Positions 54,565 through 63,991 of a stretch of DNA of 64,000 nt are shown here, one piece after another. Source of the DNA: AWTP1-13 sp963832445 (GTDB lineage: Bacteria; Pseudomonadota; Alphaproteobacteria; Rhizobiales; Hyphomicrobiaceae). The first letter of the stretch is position 1. Every line of letters begins with the position of its first letter. A program made the position numbers and the translations under genes. The stretch is taken from NCBI GenBank assembly GCA_963832445.1, contig CAWHUM010000001.1, forward strand, positions 62,001 through 126,000, given 5' to 3'. The notes beneath the pieces were generated by a model that saw nothing but the letters and a program-made list of their open reading frames with translations, made no database searches and was not told the origin of the DNA.

Positions 54565-55590
54565 TCAATACTGATCCTCAAAGCGCTTCGCCAGGTCCTC
54601 GATGTTCTCCGGCGGCCAGTTCGGCACCTCCATGCCGAGGTGCAGACCCATGCTGGCCAGCACCTCCTTGATCTCGTTCAGCGACTTGCGCCCGAAGTTC
54701 GGCGTGCGCAGCATTTCCGCTTCCGTCTTCTGGATCAGGTCGCCGATGTAGACGATGTTGTCGTTCTTCAGACAGTTGGCCGAGCGCACGGAAAGCTCGA
54801 GCTCGTCCACCTTCTTGAGCAGCGCCGCGTTGAAGGCGAGCTCGGGCCGTGCCTCGGGCTCGACCGCCTTGGTTGGCTCCTCGAAGTTGATGAACACGGC
54901 AAGCTGGTCCTGCAGGATGCGCGCGGCGAGCGCCACGGCGTCCTCGGCGGTGACGGAGCCGTCGGTCTCCACCGTCATGGTCAGCTTGTCGTAGTCGAGG
55001 ATCTGGCCCTCGCGCGTGTTTTCGACCTTGTAGGAGACCTTCTTCACCGGGCTGTAGAGGCTGTCCACCGGGATCAGGCCGATCGGCGCATCGTCGGGGC
55101 GATTGCGCTCGGCCGGCACGTAGCCTTTGCCCATCGCGCAGGTGAACTCCATGCGGATATTGGCGCCCTGGTCCAGCGTGCAGATCACGTGGTCGGGATT
55201 GAGGATCTCCACCTCCGAGCTCGCCTCGATGTCGGAGGCCTTGACCTGCCCGGGCCCCTCCTTCTTCAGCACCATGCGCTTGACGCCGTCCGAGTGCACG
55301 CGCAGCGCGATCTCCTTGATGTTGAGGATCATGTTGGTCACGTCCTCGCGCACGCCTGGGATCGACGAGAACTCGTGCAGCACGCCATCGATGTGCACCG
55401 TGGTGATGGCGGCGCCTTGCAGCGAGGAGAGCAGCACGCGCCTGAGCGCATTGCCGAGCGTCATGCCGAAGCCGCGCTCGAGCGGCTCCGCCACGATGGT
55501 TGCGATCCTGTCCTTCTGGCGTCCTTGCTGGATGCCGAGCTTGTTCGGCTTGATCAGATCTTGCCAGTTCTTGTGCAGTACGTTTGCCAC
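54565..55590 (-). CDS. rpoA: RNA polymerase alpha subunit
   Basis: A 341-residue subunit forming the assembly dimer of RNA polymerase. The N-terminal domain (FGMTLGNALRRVLLSSLQGAA) and C-terminal activator/UP-element-binding domain (LELSVRSANCLKNDNIVYIGDLIQKTE, EMLRTPNFGRKSLNEIKEVLA) are complete. Confidence 0.97.
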   Translation of the reverse strand: MANVLHKNWQDLIKPNKLGIQQGRQKDRIATIVAEPLERGFGMTLGNALRRVLLSSLQGAAITTVHIDGVLHEFSSIPGVREDVTNMILNIKEIALRVHSDGVKRMVLKKEGPGQVKASDIEASSEVEILNPDHVICTLDQGANIRMEFTCAMGKGYVPAERNRPDDAPIGLIPVDSLYSPVKKVSYKVENTREGQILDYDKLTMTVETDGSVTAEDAVALAARILQDQLAVFINFEEPTKAVEPEARPELAFNAALLKKVDELELSVRSANCLKNDNIVYIGDLIQKTEAEMLRTPNFGRKSLNEIKEVLASMGLHLGMEVPNWPPENIEDLAKRFEDQY

Positions 55591-55677
55591 GTTAGGCCTC
55601 GTGATTAGTAACCATTCGCCGGCAACTGCCGGCCCTTGCCGCTAAGCGATCATTCGGAGCTCGCCGGCCCCGCCGCT

Positions 55678-56085
55678 CTACACGCGGCGGCGCTTGCGCG
55701 GCCGGCAGCCGTTGTGCGGGATGGCTGTGACGTCGCGGATCTGAGTGATCTGGAAACCGATCGCCTGCAGCGCGCGCAACGCCGACTCGCGACCCGAGCC
55801 CGGACCCATCACTTCGACCTCCAGCACCTTCATGCCATGCTCCATCGCCTTCTTGCCGGCATCCTCGGCGGCCATCTGTGCCGCGTACGGGGTCGACTTG
55901 CGCGAGCCCTTGAAGCCCATGGTGCCGGAGGACGACCAGGCGATGGTGTTGCCCTGCGCGTCCGTGATGGTGATCATGGTGTTGTTGAAGGACGCGCTGA
56001 CGTGCGCCACGCCTGAGGTGATGTTCTTGCGCTCGCGGCGGCGTGGTTTGCCGCGCGTTACTTGCTGCGCTGGTTCCTTGGCCAT
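55678..56085 (-). CDS. rpsK: Ribosomal protein S11
   Basis: A 135-residue 30S platform protein. GVAHVSASFNNTMITITDAQGN and the C-terminal TAIPHNGCRPRKRRRV are diagnostic. It lies between rpsM and rpoA as in all alphaproteobacteria, with normal length. Confidence 0.97.
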   Translation of the reverse strand: MAKEPAQQVTRGKPRRRERKNITSGVAHVSASFNNTMITITDAQGNTIAWSSSGTMGFKGSRKSTPYAAQMAAEDAGKKAMEHGMKVLEVEVMGPGSGRESALRALQAIGFQITQIRDVTAIPHNGCRPRKRRRV

Positions 56086-56177
56086 TTTCTTGAGTGCTCC
56101 AGGGATGAACTGGGGCTGAGCAGTGGGTACGGTCGCTGTTGCAGCCCGAGGCGGTGAAACCGACAGATGTGTTGAGA

Positions 56178-56558
<381 letters not shown>

Positions 56559-56754
56559 CTCCTCGAGCCGGCGCTTTCGCCCGCCGCTGGCCGCCCGCCG
56601 ATGCGGCCTCGCGCCAAAACCGGAATGCGCACGAAAATCGGCTCCGGCAGAATATCCGCCAGACCCGATCGCTGCATTTTTGTCAGATCGATGGCGCGCT
56701 TTGTAGCTGACGCCGCCGGACCCGTCAACAGGGCAAAACAACTTTTCACGTCAG

Positions 56755-57411
56755 TCACTTGATCTCGTCGAGAACTGCCTCGATAGCCTCCCCCACCGCT
56801 TCCATCGTCCCCATGCCGTCGACGGTTTTCAGGATGCCCTTGCAGAAGTAGTAGCCGATCAGGGGGGACGTCTCGCGGTAGTACACCATCAGGCGATTGC
56901 TGATCGTTTCGGCGTTGTCGTCCGGCCGGCGCTTGAACTCCGTGCTCTGGCAGACGTCACAGATGCCCTTCACCTTCGGGGTCTTGAAGCGGTCGTGATA
57001 GCCCTCTCCGCACTTGGCGCAGGTGAAGCGTCCCGCGAGGCGCTCGACCAGCTTGGCGTCGTCCACCCTCAGCTCGATAACAGCGTCCAATTTCCGCTTC
57101 TTGTCGGCAAGCATCCGGTCGAAGGCCGCAGCCTGCATCAGGTTGCGCGGGAAGCCGTCGAGGATCACGCCGTTCCTGCAGTCCGGCTGATCGATGCGGT
57201 CGGAGATGATGCTGACCACGACATCGTCCGGCACCAGGTTGCCGGCATCCATGATGGCCTTGGCGCGCTTGCCGACCTCGGTGCCGGCTTGCACGGCCGC
57301 CCGCAGCATTTCGCCGGTGGAAAGCTGAACGAGGTCGCGCCGCGCGGCCAGCTGCTGAGCTTGCGTACCCTTGCCCGCCCCCGGGGGCCCCAGCAGGATC
57401 AAGTCCGTCAT
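56755..57411 (-). CDS. adk: Adenylate kinase
   Basis: ATP + AMP to 2 ADP, 218 residues. P-loop LLGPPGAGKGTQA and the long-form LID domain with four cysteines (CAKCGEGYH ... CDVC), which binds zinc. The start overlaps the stop of secY (ATGA), a common arrangement that couples its level to the translocon. Confidence 0.97.
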   Translation of the reverse strand: MTDLILLGPPGAGKGTQAQQLAARRDLVQLSTGEMLRAAVQAGTEVGKRAKAIMDAGNLVPDDVVVSIISDRIDQPDCRNGVILDGFPRNLMQAAAFDRMLADKKRKLDAVIELRVDDAKLVERLAGRFTCAKCGEGYHDRFKTPKVKGICDVCQSTEFKRRPDDNAETISNRLMVYYRETSPLIGYYFCKGILKTVDGMGTMEAVGEAIEAVLDEIK

Positions 57412-58754
57412 ATTCGTCGCGTCGCCCCCCTGAGCTTGGCCTTCTTGATGAGCCCTTCGTATTGATGCGCGAGCAGGTGGCTCTGGATCTGCGCCACCGT
57501 GTCCATGGTCACACTGACCGCGATCAGCAGCGATGTACCGCCAAAGTAGAGCGTTCCCGCCGCGTAGGAGGTCAGGAGTTCGGGCAGCACGCAGACCGCG
57601 GAAAGATAGATCGCGCCTACCACCGTGATGCGGGTCAGCACGTAGTCGATGTACTCCGCCGTCTTCGCGCCGGGCCTGATGCCGGGCAGGAAGCCCCCGT
57701 ACTTGCGCAGGTTGTCAGCCGTCTCCTGCGGGTTGAGCACGATCGAGGTGTAGAAGAAGGCGAAGAACACGATCAGCGCCACATACACGGCAAGATAGAG
57801 GGGCTGCCCGCGTCCCAGCGCCGCCACGATCGTGTTCAGCCAATCCGGTCCGCTCTGCGCGAAGCTCGCAACCGTGATCGGCAGCAGCAGCAGCGAGGAG
57901 GCGAAGATCGGCGGGATGACACCCGAGGCGTTGAGCTTGAGCGGCAGATGCGAGGCATCGCCCTGGAACATGCGATTGCCCATCTGGCGTTTGGGATACT
58001 GCACTAGCAGTCGCCGCTGCGCGCGCTCGATGAAGACGATTGCCGCAACCACGGCCAGCATCAGCACCATCAGCGCGATGAGCAACGGCCATGCCAGCAC
58101 ACCCTGACGCGAAAGCTCGAGGGTGCCGACGATTGCCGAGGGCAGCCCGGCCACGATCCCGGCCATGATGATGAGAGAGGTACCGTTGCCGACCCCGCGC
58201 GCCGTGATCTGCTCACCGAGCCACATCAGGAACACGGTGCCGCCCACCAGCGTTGCCACCGTCGTCACGCGGAAGAACAGGCCCGGCTCCAACACCACCG
58301 GGCCCGACGTGCTGCGCTGGCCCTCGAGGCCATAGGCGATGCCGAACGCCTGGAACGCGGCCAGCGCCACGGTGAGATAGCGGGTATACTGGTTGAGCTG
58401 CTTGCGCCCCTGCTCGCCCTCCTTCTTCAGCGCCTCCAGCGTGGGCACAACGCTCTGCATCAGCTGCATGATGATGGAGGCGGAGATGTAGGGCATGATG
58501 TTGAGCGCGAAGATCGCCATGCGCTCGATCGCACCGCCGGCAAACATGTTGATCATGCCGAGGATGCCGGACGACTGCGCCCTGAATGCCTCGGCAAAGG
58601 CAACCGGATTGATGCCGGGGATTGGGATGTAGGTGCCGAGGCGGTAGACCAGCAGCGCCGCCAGCGTGAACCAGATACGCTTCTTCAGCTCTTCGGCCTT
58701 GGCGAAGGCGCCGAAGTTGAGATTGGCGGCCAATTGTTCGGCTGCGGAAACCAT
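57408..58754 (-). CDS. secY: Preprotein translocase subunit SecY
   Basis: A 448-residue ten-helix channel protein of the Sec translocon. Diagnostic parts: LGTYIPIPGIN, the plug region FAGGAIERMAIFALNIMPYISASIIMQLM and the cytosolic loops with FERAQRRLLVQYPKR-like sequence and LNPQETADNLRKYGGFLPGIRPG. Confidence 0.97.
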   Translation of the reverse strand: MVSAAEQLAANLNFGAFAKAEELKKRIWFTLAALLVYRLGTYIPIPGINPVAFAEAFRAQSSGILGMINMFAGGAIERMAIFALNIMPYISASIIMQLMQSVVPTLEALKKEGEQGRKQLNQYTRYLTVALAAFQAFGIAYGLEGQRSTSGPVVLEPGLFFRVTTVATLVGGTVFLMWLGEQITARGVGNGTSLIIMAGIVAGLPSAIVGTLELSRQGVLAWPLLIALMVLMLAVVAAIVFIERAQRRLLVQYPKRQMGNRMFQGDASHLPLKLNASGVIPPIFASSLLLLPITVASFAQSGPDWLNTIVAALGRGQPLYLAVYVALIVFFAFFYTSIVLNPQETADNLRKYGGFLPGIRPGAKTAEYIDYVLTRITVVGAIYLSAVCVLPELLTSYAAGTLYFGGTSLLIAVSVTMDTVAQIQSHLLAHQYEGLIKKAKLRGATRRI

Positions 58755-58899
58755 TGCAGAACTCCCTGGGCCCCCGGGGCGGCCGACGTTACACTATCCG
58801 CACGCTTTTCGAGCTCCACCAAAGATGGGCCGCCAAGAGCCTGCAAACAAGCGCCGCACCCGGCTAGGTCAGCTCTCCGCGGCTGACGTCAGGCGCCGC

Positions 58900-59451
58900 T
58901 TACTCCTCGCTCGCTGCCGCCTTGGGCTTGCCGGTTGCGGCCTTCTTGGCGGCAGACTTCTTGCGCTTTGCCTCGTCGGCGGCCAGCACCTTCTTCTCGA
59001 TCAGCGTCAGTAAGCCGCCGGCCTTCTCGACCGCCGCCTTGGCCGACGCGGTGGCGTGATTGACGGTGAGCTTGAGGGAGACCTTCAGCTCGCCCTCTCC
59101 CAGCAGCCGAACGCCGTCCAGCGGCCGCCGCGCCAGCCCCGCCGCGACCAAAGCTGCCACGTCGATGGGCTCTTTCGCGTTGAGCCGCCCGGCGTCGACG
59201 GCCTCCTGTAGCCGCCCGACGTTGATCTCGTTCCAATCCTTGCGGTTGCGCTTGTTGAAGCCGCGCTTGGGCAGGCGCCGATGCAGCGGCATCTGCCCGC
59301 CCTCGAAGCCGCCGATGCGCACGCCGGACCGCGCCGTCTGGCCCTTGCCGCCCCGACCGGCCTGCTTGCCCATGCCCGAGCCGATACCGCGGCCGACACG
59401 CACGCGGAACTTGCGCGACCCTGGATTGTCTTTGAGCTCGTTGAGCCGCAT
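58900..59451 (-). CDS. rplO: Ribosomal protein L15
   Basis: A 183-residue 50S protein. Start MRLNELKDNPGSRKFRVRVGRG at 59451; G-rich RGGKGQTARSGVRIGGFEGGQMPLHRRLPKRGF is diagnostic. The C-terminus carries a roughly 20-residue Lys/Ala-rich extension (AKRKKSAAKKAATGKPKAAASEE), longer than in many species. Confidence 0.96.
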   Translation of the reverse strand: MRLNELKDNPGSRKFRVRVGRGIGSGMGKQAGRGGKGQTARSGVRIGGFEGGQMPLHRRLPKRGFNKRNRKDWNEINVGRLQEAVDAGRLNAKEPIDVAALVAAGLARRPLDGVRLLGEGELKVSLKLTVNHATASAKAAVEKAGGLLTLIEKKVLAADEAKRKKSAAKKAATGKPKAAASEE

Positions 59452-59471
59452 CGATGTGTGCTCCTGGTGCC

Positions 59472-59711
59472 TCAGGCCTTGTCCACCACGCGAACGAGGT
59501 GTCTGATCTTGCTGATCATGCCACGCACGGCCGGGGTGTCCTCGAGCGTGCGCCGGCGACGCATCTTGTTGAGCCCGAGCCCGATCAGCGTCTGCTGCTG
59601 GATCGCGGGCCGCCGGTTGGGGCTGGCGATCTGCTCCACCGTGATGGTCTTGCCCGTCTTGCCGCCGGGAGCCTTGCGCGCCGGCTTGCGTTCGCTCGTC
59701 TTGTCCGCCAT
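59472..59711 (-). CDS. rpmD: Ribosomal protein L30
   Basis: A 79-residue 50S protein, with the core KTITVEQIASPNRRPAIQQQTLIGLGLNKMRRRR ending in KIRHLVRVVDKA. ATG at 59711 is chosen; a GTG at 59726 overlapping the rpsE stop (GTGA) would add five residues. It has a Lys/Arg-rich N-terminal extension of about 20 residues. Confidence 0.93.
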   Translation of the reverse strand: MADKTSERKPARKAPGGKTGKTITVEQIASPNRRPAIQQQTLIGLGLNKMRRRRTLEDTPAVRGMISKIRHLVRVVDKA

Positions 59712-59722
59712 GGCACTCACAC

Positions 59723-60298
59723 TCACGCCGTCTCGGCCAGATCCTGGTCGCCCGCGGCGCCGTCACGCCGGCGCGCCACGATCTCGCTCACCTTCTTACC
59801 GCGCCGCGCCGCGACCGCGCGCGGGTTCTCCTGCGCCTTCAGGGCATCGAATGTGGCGCGCACCATATTGTAAGGATTGGTGCTGCCAAGCGACTTCGCT
59901 ACCACGTCCTGCACGCCCAGCATTTCGCACACCGCACGCGTCGGCCCGCCGGCGATGACGCCGGTGCCGGGCGGGGCGGAGCGCAGCACCACCCGGCCTG
60001 CCCCGTGCTTGCCCTCGGAGTCGTGATGCAGCGTACGACCCTCGCGCAGCGGCACCCGCATCAGGCTGCGGCGTGCCTCTTCGGTCGCCTTACGGATGGC
60101 TTCGGGCACCTCGCGCGCCTTGCCGTGGCCGAAGCCCACCCGGCCCTTCTGATCGCCGACGATCACCAGCGCGGCAAAGCCGAAACGTTTGCCGCCCTTC
60201 ACCACCTTGGCGACGCGATTGATGTGTACCAGCTTGTCTTTGAACTCGCTGTCGCGCTCTTCGCGATCGCGGGTCCGGTCTCTGTGAGGACGAGCCAC
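59723..60298 (-). CDS. rpsE: Ribosomal protein S5
   Basis: A 191-residue 30S protein for decoding fidelity. The double-stranded RNA-binding part LVHINRVAKVVKGGKRFGFAALVIVGDQKGRVGFGHGKAREVPEAIRKA and the C-terminal domain TNPYNMVRATFDALKAQ are canonical, with a short alphaproteobacterial C-terminal extension. Confidence 0.97.
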   Translation of the reverse strand: MARPHRDRTRDREERDSEFKDKLVHINRVAKVVKGGKRFGFAALVIVGDQKGRVGFGHGKAREVPEAIRKATEEARRSLMRVPLREGRTLHHDSEGKHGAGRVVLRSAPPGTGVIAGGPTRAVCEMLGVQDVVAKSLGSTNPYNMVRATFDALKAQENPRAVAARRGKKVSEIVARRRDGAAGDQDLAETA

Positions 60299-60316
60299 CT
60301 TGCGTGCCTTTCCGTT

Positions 60317-60679
60317 CTAGAAGCTCAAGCCGCCTTCGCGGGCCCCGTCGGCCAGCGCCTTGATCCGGCCGTGATACCTGTAGCCGCCGCGGTCGAACAC
60401 GACGGCCTTGATGCCGGCCTGGGTCGCCCGCTCCGCCAACAGCTTGCCGACGGCGCTCGCCGCTGCCTTGTCGGCACCGGTCTTGAGCTTGCCCTTCATG
60501 TCCTTGTCCAGGCTGGACGCCGCCGCAACCGTATGTCCGCGGGCGTCATCGATCACCTGCGCGTAGATGTGCCGGGACGTGCGGTGCACCGACAAGCGCG
60601 GGCGCCCGCTGGAGTTGCTGGCGAGCTCGCGGCGAACGCGCAGCTTGCGGCGATCGAACTGGTTCAGTTTGCGCAGCAT
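60317..60679 (-). CDS. rplR: Ribosomal protein L18
   Basis: A 120-residue protein that binds 5S rRNA. Start MLRKLNQFDRRKLRVRRELA at 60679; RPRLSVHRTSRHIYAQVIDD and VFDRGGYRYHGRIKALADGAREGGL are diagnostic. A longer ORF upstream is rejected because it overlaps rplF. Confidence 0.96.
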   Translation of the reverse strand: MLRKLNQFDRRKLRVRRELASNSSGRPRLSVHRTSRHIYAQVIDDARGHTVAAASSLDKDMKGKLKTGADKAAASAVGKLLAERATQAGIKAVVFDRGGYRYHGRIKALADGAREGGLSF

Positions 60680-60689
60680 GGTGCCCGCC

Positions 60690-61232
60690 TCACTTCTTCT
60701 TGCCTTCCTTGCGGTAGACGTATTCGCCCTGGTAGCGCACACCCTTGCCCTGATAGGGCTCCGGTGGGCGCGAGGCACGAATCTCGGCCGCCAGCTGCCC
60801 AACCTTTTGCTTGTCTGTGCCCGACACGGTGACAAGCTCCTGCTTGGCGCCGCCGACCTTCACATCCACGCCCACCGGCACTTTGTGCAGCACGTCGTGG
60901 CTGAACCCCACCTGCAGCTGCAGGATGTCCTTGCCCTTCATGGCCGCACGGAAGCCCACGCCGTGGATTTCCAGCGTCTGCGAGTAACCCTTGGTGACGC
61001 CCTCGATCAGGTTGACGATCTGCGTGCGCGCCATCCCCCACATCGCGCGCGCCATCTTGGTTTCTTCGGCAAGAGCCACCTCGACGCCCGCATTGGTCTT
61101 GGCGACCTTGATCTGATCGGGACAAGTGAAGGACAGCTCGCCCTTCGGCCCCTTCATCGTCACCTTTTGTCCCGCCACGGTTGCCGTGACGCCCGACGGG
61201 ACTGCTACCGGTTTCTTGCCTATCCGCGACAT
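60690..61232 (-). CDS. rplF: Ribosomal protein L6
   Basis: A 180-residue 50S protein. N-terminal MSRIGKKPVAVPSGVTATV and C-terminal EIRASRPPEPYQGKGVRYQGE are diagnostic. Normal length, in the order rpsH-rplF-rplR. Confidence 0.97.
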   Translation of the reverse strand: MSRIGKKPVAVPSGVTATVAGQKVTMKGPKGELSFTCPDQIKVAKTNAGVEVALAEETKMARAMWGMARTQIVNLIEGVTKGYSQTLEIHGVGFRAAMKGKDILQLQVGFSHDVLHKVPVGVDVKVGGAKQELVTVSGTDKQKVGQLAAEIRASRPPEPYQGKGVRYQGEYVYRKEGKKK

Positions 61233-61265
61233 GAGTTTGTGGTCCCTGGTCTACCGTCGGCCGCT

Positions 61266-61658
61266 TTAGAACACGTTGCACAGGATCTCGCCGCCCACGT
61301 TCTCTTCGCGCGCGCGGGAGTCCGACATTACGCCCTTGGGCGTAGACAGGATGGCGACGCCCAAACCGTTGGCGACGGTCTTGAGATCGCGCACCGCCGA
61401 GTAGACGCGCCGGCCTGGCGTGGAGACGCGCGTAATCTCGCGAATGGCAGGTTGGCCGTTGGAGTACTTGAGCTCGATCTCGAGCTCGGCCAGCCCGCCC
61501 TTGTGCTCCACACGCGTATAGCCGCGAATGTAGCCCTCCGACATCAGTACGTCGAGCACGCGCACGCGCAGGTTGGACGCGGGCGTCGTCACCTTGGGGC
61601 GACGGCGCATCTGCGCATTGCGAATGCGTGTCAGCAGATCGCCAAGCGGATCGTTCAT
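61266..61658 (-). CDS. rpsH: Ribosomal protein S8
   Basis: A 130-residue 30S protein. MNDPLGDLLTRIRNAQMRRR and GVAILSTPKGVMSDSRAREENVGGEILCNVF are diagnostic. In many bacteria S8 autoregulates the spc operon by binding its mRNA near rplE; that site was not searched for here. Confidence 0.97.
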   Translation of the reverse strand: MNDPLGDLLTRIRNAQMRRRPKVTTPASNLRVRVLDVLMSEGYIRGYTRVEHKGGLAELEIELKYSNGQPAIREITRVSTPGRRVYSAVRDLKTVANGLGVAILSTPKGVMSDSRAREENVGGEILCNVF

Positions 61659-61671
61659 GAGGCGAGTTCCC

Positions 61672-61977
61672 CTACCAGCTCGACTTCGTCATGCCGGGGA
61701 TCATCCCCTGGCTTGCCAGCTCGCGCAGCATGTTTCGGCACAGCTTGAGCTTGCGGTAATAGCCGCGAGCGCGGCCCGTCAGCTCGCACCGGTTGCGCAC
61801 GCGCGAGGGCGCCGAGTTGCGCGGCAGCTGCGCAAGCTTGAGACGTGCCGCAAAGCGCTCCTCGCTGGGCTTGTTCAGATCGCTCGCGATGCCTTTCAGC
61901 TTCTTGCGCTTGGCCGCATATTGCGCCACCAGCTTCTTGCGGCGGTTGTTCTTGTTGACCGAACTCTTCTTGGCCAT
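61672..61977 (-). CDS. rpsN: Ribosomal protein S14 (zinc-independent form)
   Basis: A 101-residue 30S protein, MAKKSSVNKNNRRKKLVAQ with the C-terminal NRCELTGRARGYYRKLKLCRNMLRELAS. It is the long form without the CxxC pair of the zinc-binding S14. Confidence 0.96.
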   Translation of the reverse strand: MAKKSSVNKNNRRKKLVAQYAAKRKKLKGIASDLNKPSEERFAARLKLAQLPRNSAPSRVRNRCELTGRARGYYRKLKLCRNMLRELASQGMIPGMTKSSW

Positions 61978-62001
61978 GCAGTTCCTCCAACGCCTGTGCG
62001 T

Positions 62002-62760
62002 TCACGCTTGGCGGAATGGGAAATTGAAGCCGCGCAGCAGAGCGCGCGCTTCATCGTCGGATTTGGCGGTCGTGCACACGATCACGTCCATGCCCCAGAC
62101 CTCGTCGACCTGGTCGTAGTCGATCTCGGGAAACACGATGTGCTCCCTGAGCCCCATCGCGAAATTGCCACGGCCGTCGAAGCTCTTCGGGTTGAGGCCG
62201 CGAAAATCCTTGACGCGCGGCAGCGCGATCGTGACCAGCCGATCCACGAACTCGTACATGCGGTCGCCACGCAAGGTCACCTTGGCGCCGATCGCCATGT
62301 CGTCGCGCACCTTGTAGGTGGCGATCGACTTCCTTGCGCGCGTGATCACCGCGCGCTGGCCGGCGATCATGCCCAAGTCCTTCGCCGCCGAGTCCACTTT
62401 CTTGCGATCGTTTACGGCCTCGCCCACCCCCATGTTGAGGACGATCTTGTCGATGCGCGGGATCTGCATGACGTTCTTGTAGCCGAACTGCTTCGTCATC
62501 TCCTCGCGCACGACCTTCTCGTAGTGCGTTTTCATGCGCGGGCGATAATCCTTCGGCCGTGGCGCTGGCGGTGCCGCAGCCTTTTCGCCCTTGGGCGCAC
62601 CCTTGCCGTCCCGGCCTTTGCCCTTGCCGGCGCCATCCTTGGGGGCCTTGGCGGCAGCTTCGGGCTTGCCGCCCTGGTCGGGCTTGGCCGACTTGGCAGG
62701 CTTGTCCGAAGCCGCTTTTTCCGGCTTGCCGGGCTTTGCTGGCTTATCGTCTGCCGACAT
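62002..62760 (-). CDS. rplE: Ribosomal protein L5 with long N-terminal extension
   Basis: A 252-residue protein where L5 usually has about 180. The L5 core begins near residue 73 (MKTHYEKVVREEMTKQFG, then IDKIVLNMGVGEAVNDRKK) and ends DDEARALLRGFNFPFRQA. The preceding 72 residues are Lys/Ala/Gly/Pro-rich low complexity (AKPGKPEKAASDKPAKSAKP). The ATG at 62760 is two bases after the rplX stop and nothing like a ribosome-binding site precedes the internal Met, so the extension is probably translated. It binds 5S rRNA. Confidence 0.95.
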   Translation of the reverse strand: MSADDKPAKPGKPEKAASDKPAKSAKPDQGGKPEAAAKAPKDGAGKGKGRDGKGAPKGEKAAAPPAPRPKDYRPRMKTHYEKVVREEMTKQFGYKNVMQIPRIDKIVLNMGVGEAVNDRKKVDSAAKDLGMIAGQRAVITRARKSIATYKVRDDMAIGAKVTLRGDRMYEFVDRLVTIALPRVKDFRGLNPKSFDGRGNFAMGLREHIVFPEIDYDQVDEVWGMDVIVCTTAKSDDEARALLRGFNFPFRQA

Positions 62761-62762
62761 GA

Positions 62763-63083
62763 CTACTTGTTCTCCCGGATCTCTTCGCCCGAGCGCTTGG
62801 CGACGCGCACCTTGCGACCGTCGGCAAGAACCTTGAAGCCGACACGCGAGGGCTTGCCGTCGCTCGGATCCTCGATCGCCAGATTGGAGAGGTGGATCGA
62901 TCCCTCCTTGGAGATGATCCCGCCTTCCTGCGTCGCGCTCTGGCGCTGGTGCCGTCGCACGGTATTGACGCCCCGCACCAGCGCACGGCCTTCCTTGGGC
63001 ATGACCTGGAACACTTCACCCTTCTTGCCTTTGTCGCGGCCGCTCAACACGATCACGCGATCGCCCTTCCTGATCTTGGCCAT
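62763..63083 (-). CDS. rplX: Ribosomal protein L24
   Basis: A 106-residue assembly-initiator protein with KOW motif (KIRKGDRVIVLSGRDKGKKGEV). Its ATG overlaps the stop of rplN by one base (TGATG), so the two are translationally coupled. Confidence 0.97.
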   Translation of the reverse strand: MAKIRKGDRVIVLSGRDKGKKGEVFQVMPKEGRALVRGVNTVRRHQRQSATQEGGIISKEGSIHLSNLAIEDPSDGKPSRVGFKVLADGRKVRVAKRSGEEIRENK

Positions 63084-63451
63084 CACAGGACCTCCGGGGC
63101 GAGGCTGACGATCTTCATGTGGTTGCGCGCTCTCAATTCACGCGTAACGGGGCCGAAGATGCGGGTGCCGATCGGCTCGCCTTGCGCATTGATGAGCACC
63201 GCGGCGTTGCGATCGAAGCGGATGAGCGACCCGTCCGGGCGGCGCAGGCCCTTGGCGGTACGCACCACCACGGCCTTCATGACCTCGCCCTTCTTCACGC
63301 GGCCGCGCGGAATCGCCTCCTTCACAGTCACGACGATGGTGTCCCCGACAGTGGCATATCGGCGCTTGGAGCCGCCCAGCACCTTGATGCACTGCAGGCG
63401 TCGCGCACCGGAGTTGTCGGCCACGTCGAGATTGGTCTCCATCTGAATCAT
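63083..63451 (-). CDS. rplN: Ribosomal protein L14
   Basis: A 122-residue 50S protein, MIQMETNLDVADNSGARRLQCIKVLGG, with the C-terminal RIFGPVTRELRARNHMKIVSLAPEVL. Usual length and place in the operon. Confidence 0.97.
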   Translation of the reverse strand: MIQMETNLDVADNSGARRLQCIKVLGGSKRRYATVGDTIVVTVKEAIPRGRVKKGEVMKAVVVRTAKGLRRPDGSLIRFDRNAAVLINAQGEPIGTRIFGPVTRELRARNHMKIVSLAPEVL

Positions 63452-63517
63452 AGGCCAGTTCCTTACCCCGCACTCATCTTGTCGTCCGCTGGATCGTCAC
63501 CTCGCGACCTGAAGGCC

Positions 63518-63757
63518 TCACGCCTTCCGGTCCTTCAGCACCACCCAGCGCTTGTTCTTGGAGATGGGCTTGCTCTCCTCGATCCACACGATGTCGCCCA
63601 CCTTGAAGGTGTCGTCCTCGTCGTGGGCATGAAACTTCTTCGACCGCCGCACGGTCTTCTTCAGCAACGGGTGGGTGTAGCGCCGCTCCACCTGCACCAC
63701 CACGGTCTTGGTGTTCTTGTCGGAGACCACGACGCCCTGCATTACGCGTTTCGGCAT
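63518..63757 (-). CDS. rpsQ: Ribosomal protein S17
   Basis: A 79-residue 30S protein: MPKRVMQGVVVSDKNTKTVVV and RRSKKFHAHDEDDTFKVGD are diagnostic. The ATG at 63757 is chosen over an N-terminally extended open frame. Confidence 0.96.
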   Translation of the reverse strand: MPKRVMQGVVVSDKNTKTVVVQVERRYTHPLLKKTVRRSKKFHAHDEDDTFKVGDIVWIEESKPISKNKRWVVLKDRKA

Positions 63758-63767
63758 GTTCGCACCC

Positions 63768-63977
63768 TCAAGCCTTGTCTTTGATCTCGCCCCGGCGCCG
63801 TTGGCCCTGCACCGTCTTGATGCGGGCAACGTCACGGCGCGCCTCGCGCACACGGGAGGTATTCTCGAGCTGCCCGGTGGCGCGCTGGAAGCGCAGGTTG
63901 AACTGCTCCTTCTTCAGCTTGGCGATCTGCTCGTCGAGCTGATCCGGCGTCATTGCTCTAACGTCATTTGCCTTCAT
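63768..63977 (-). CDS. rpmC: Ribosomal protein L29
   Basis: A 69-residue 50S protein at the exit tunnel. ADDVRAMTPDQLDEQIAKLKKE-like start (MKANDVRAMTPDQLDEQIAK) and the FNLRFQRATGQLENTSRVREARRDVARI helix are diagnostic. Confidence 0.96.
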   Translation of the reverse strand: MKANDVRAMTPDQLDEQIAKLKKEQFNLRFQRATGQLENTSRVREARRDVARIKTVQGQRRRGEIKDKA

Positions 63978-63991
63978 GGCGCCACCCGCTC

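Noticed and set aside
56559..56741. N-terminal extension of rpsM
   Set aside because: S13 starts at the ATG with a GAGGAG ribosome-binding site; the extension does not resemble any S13.
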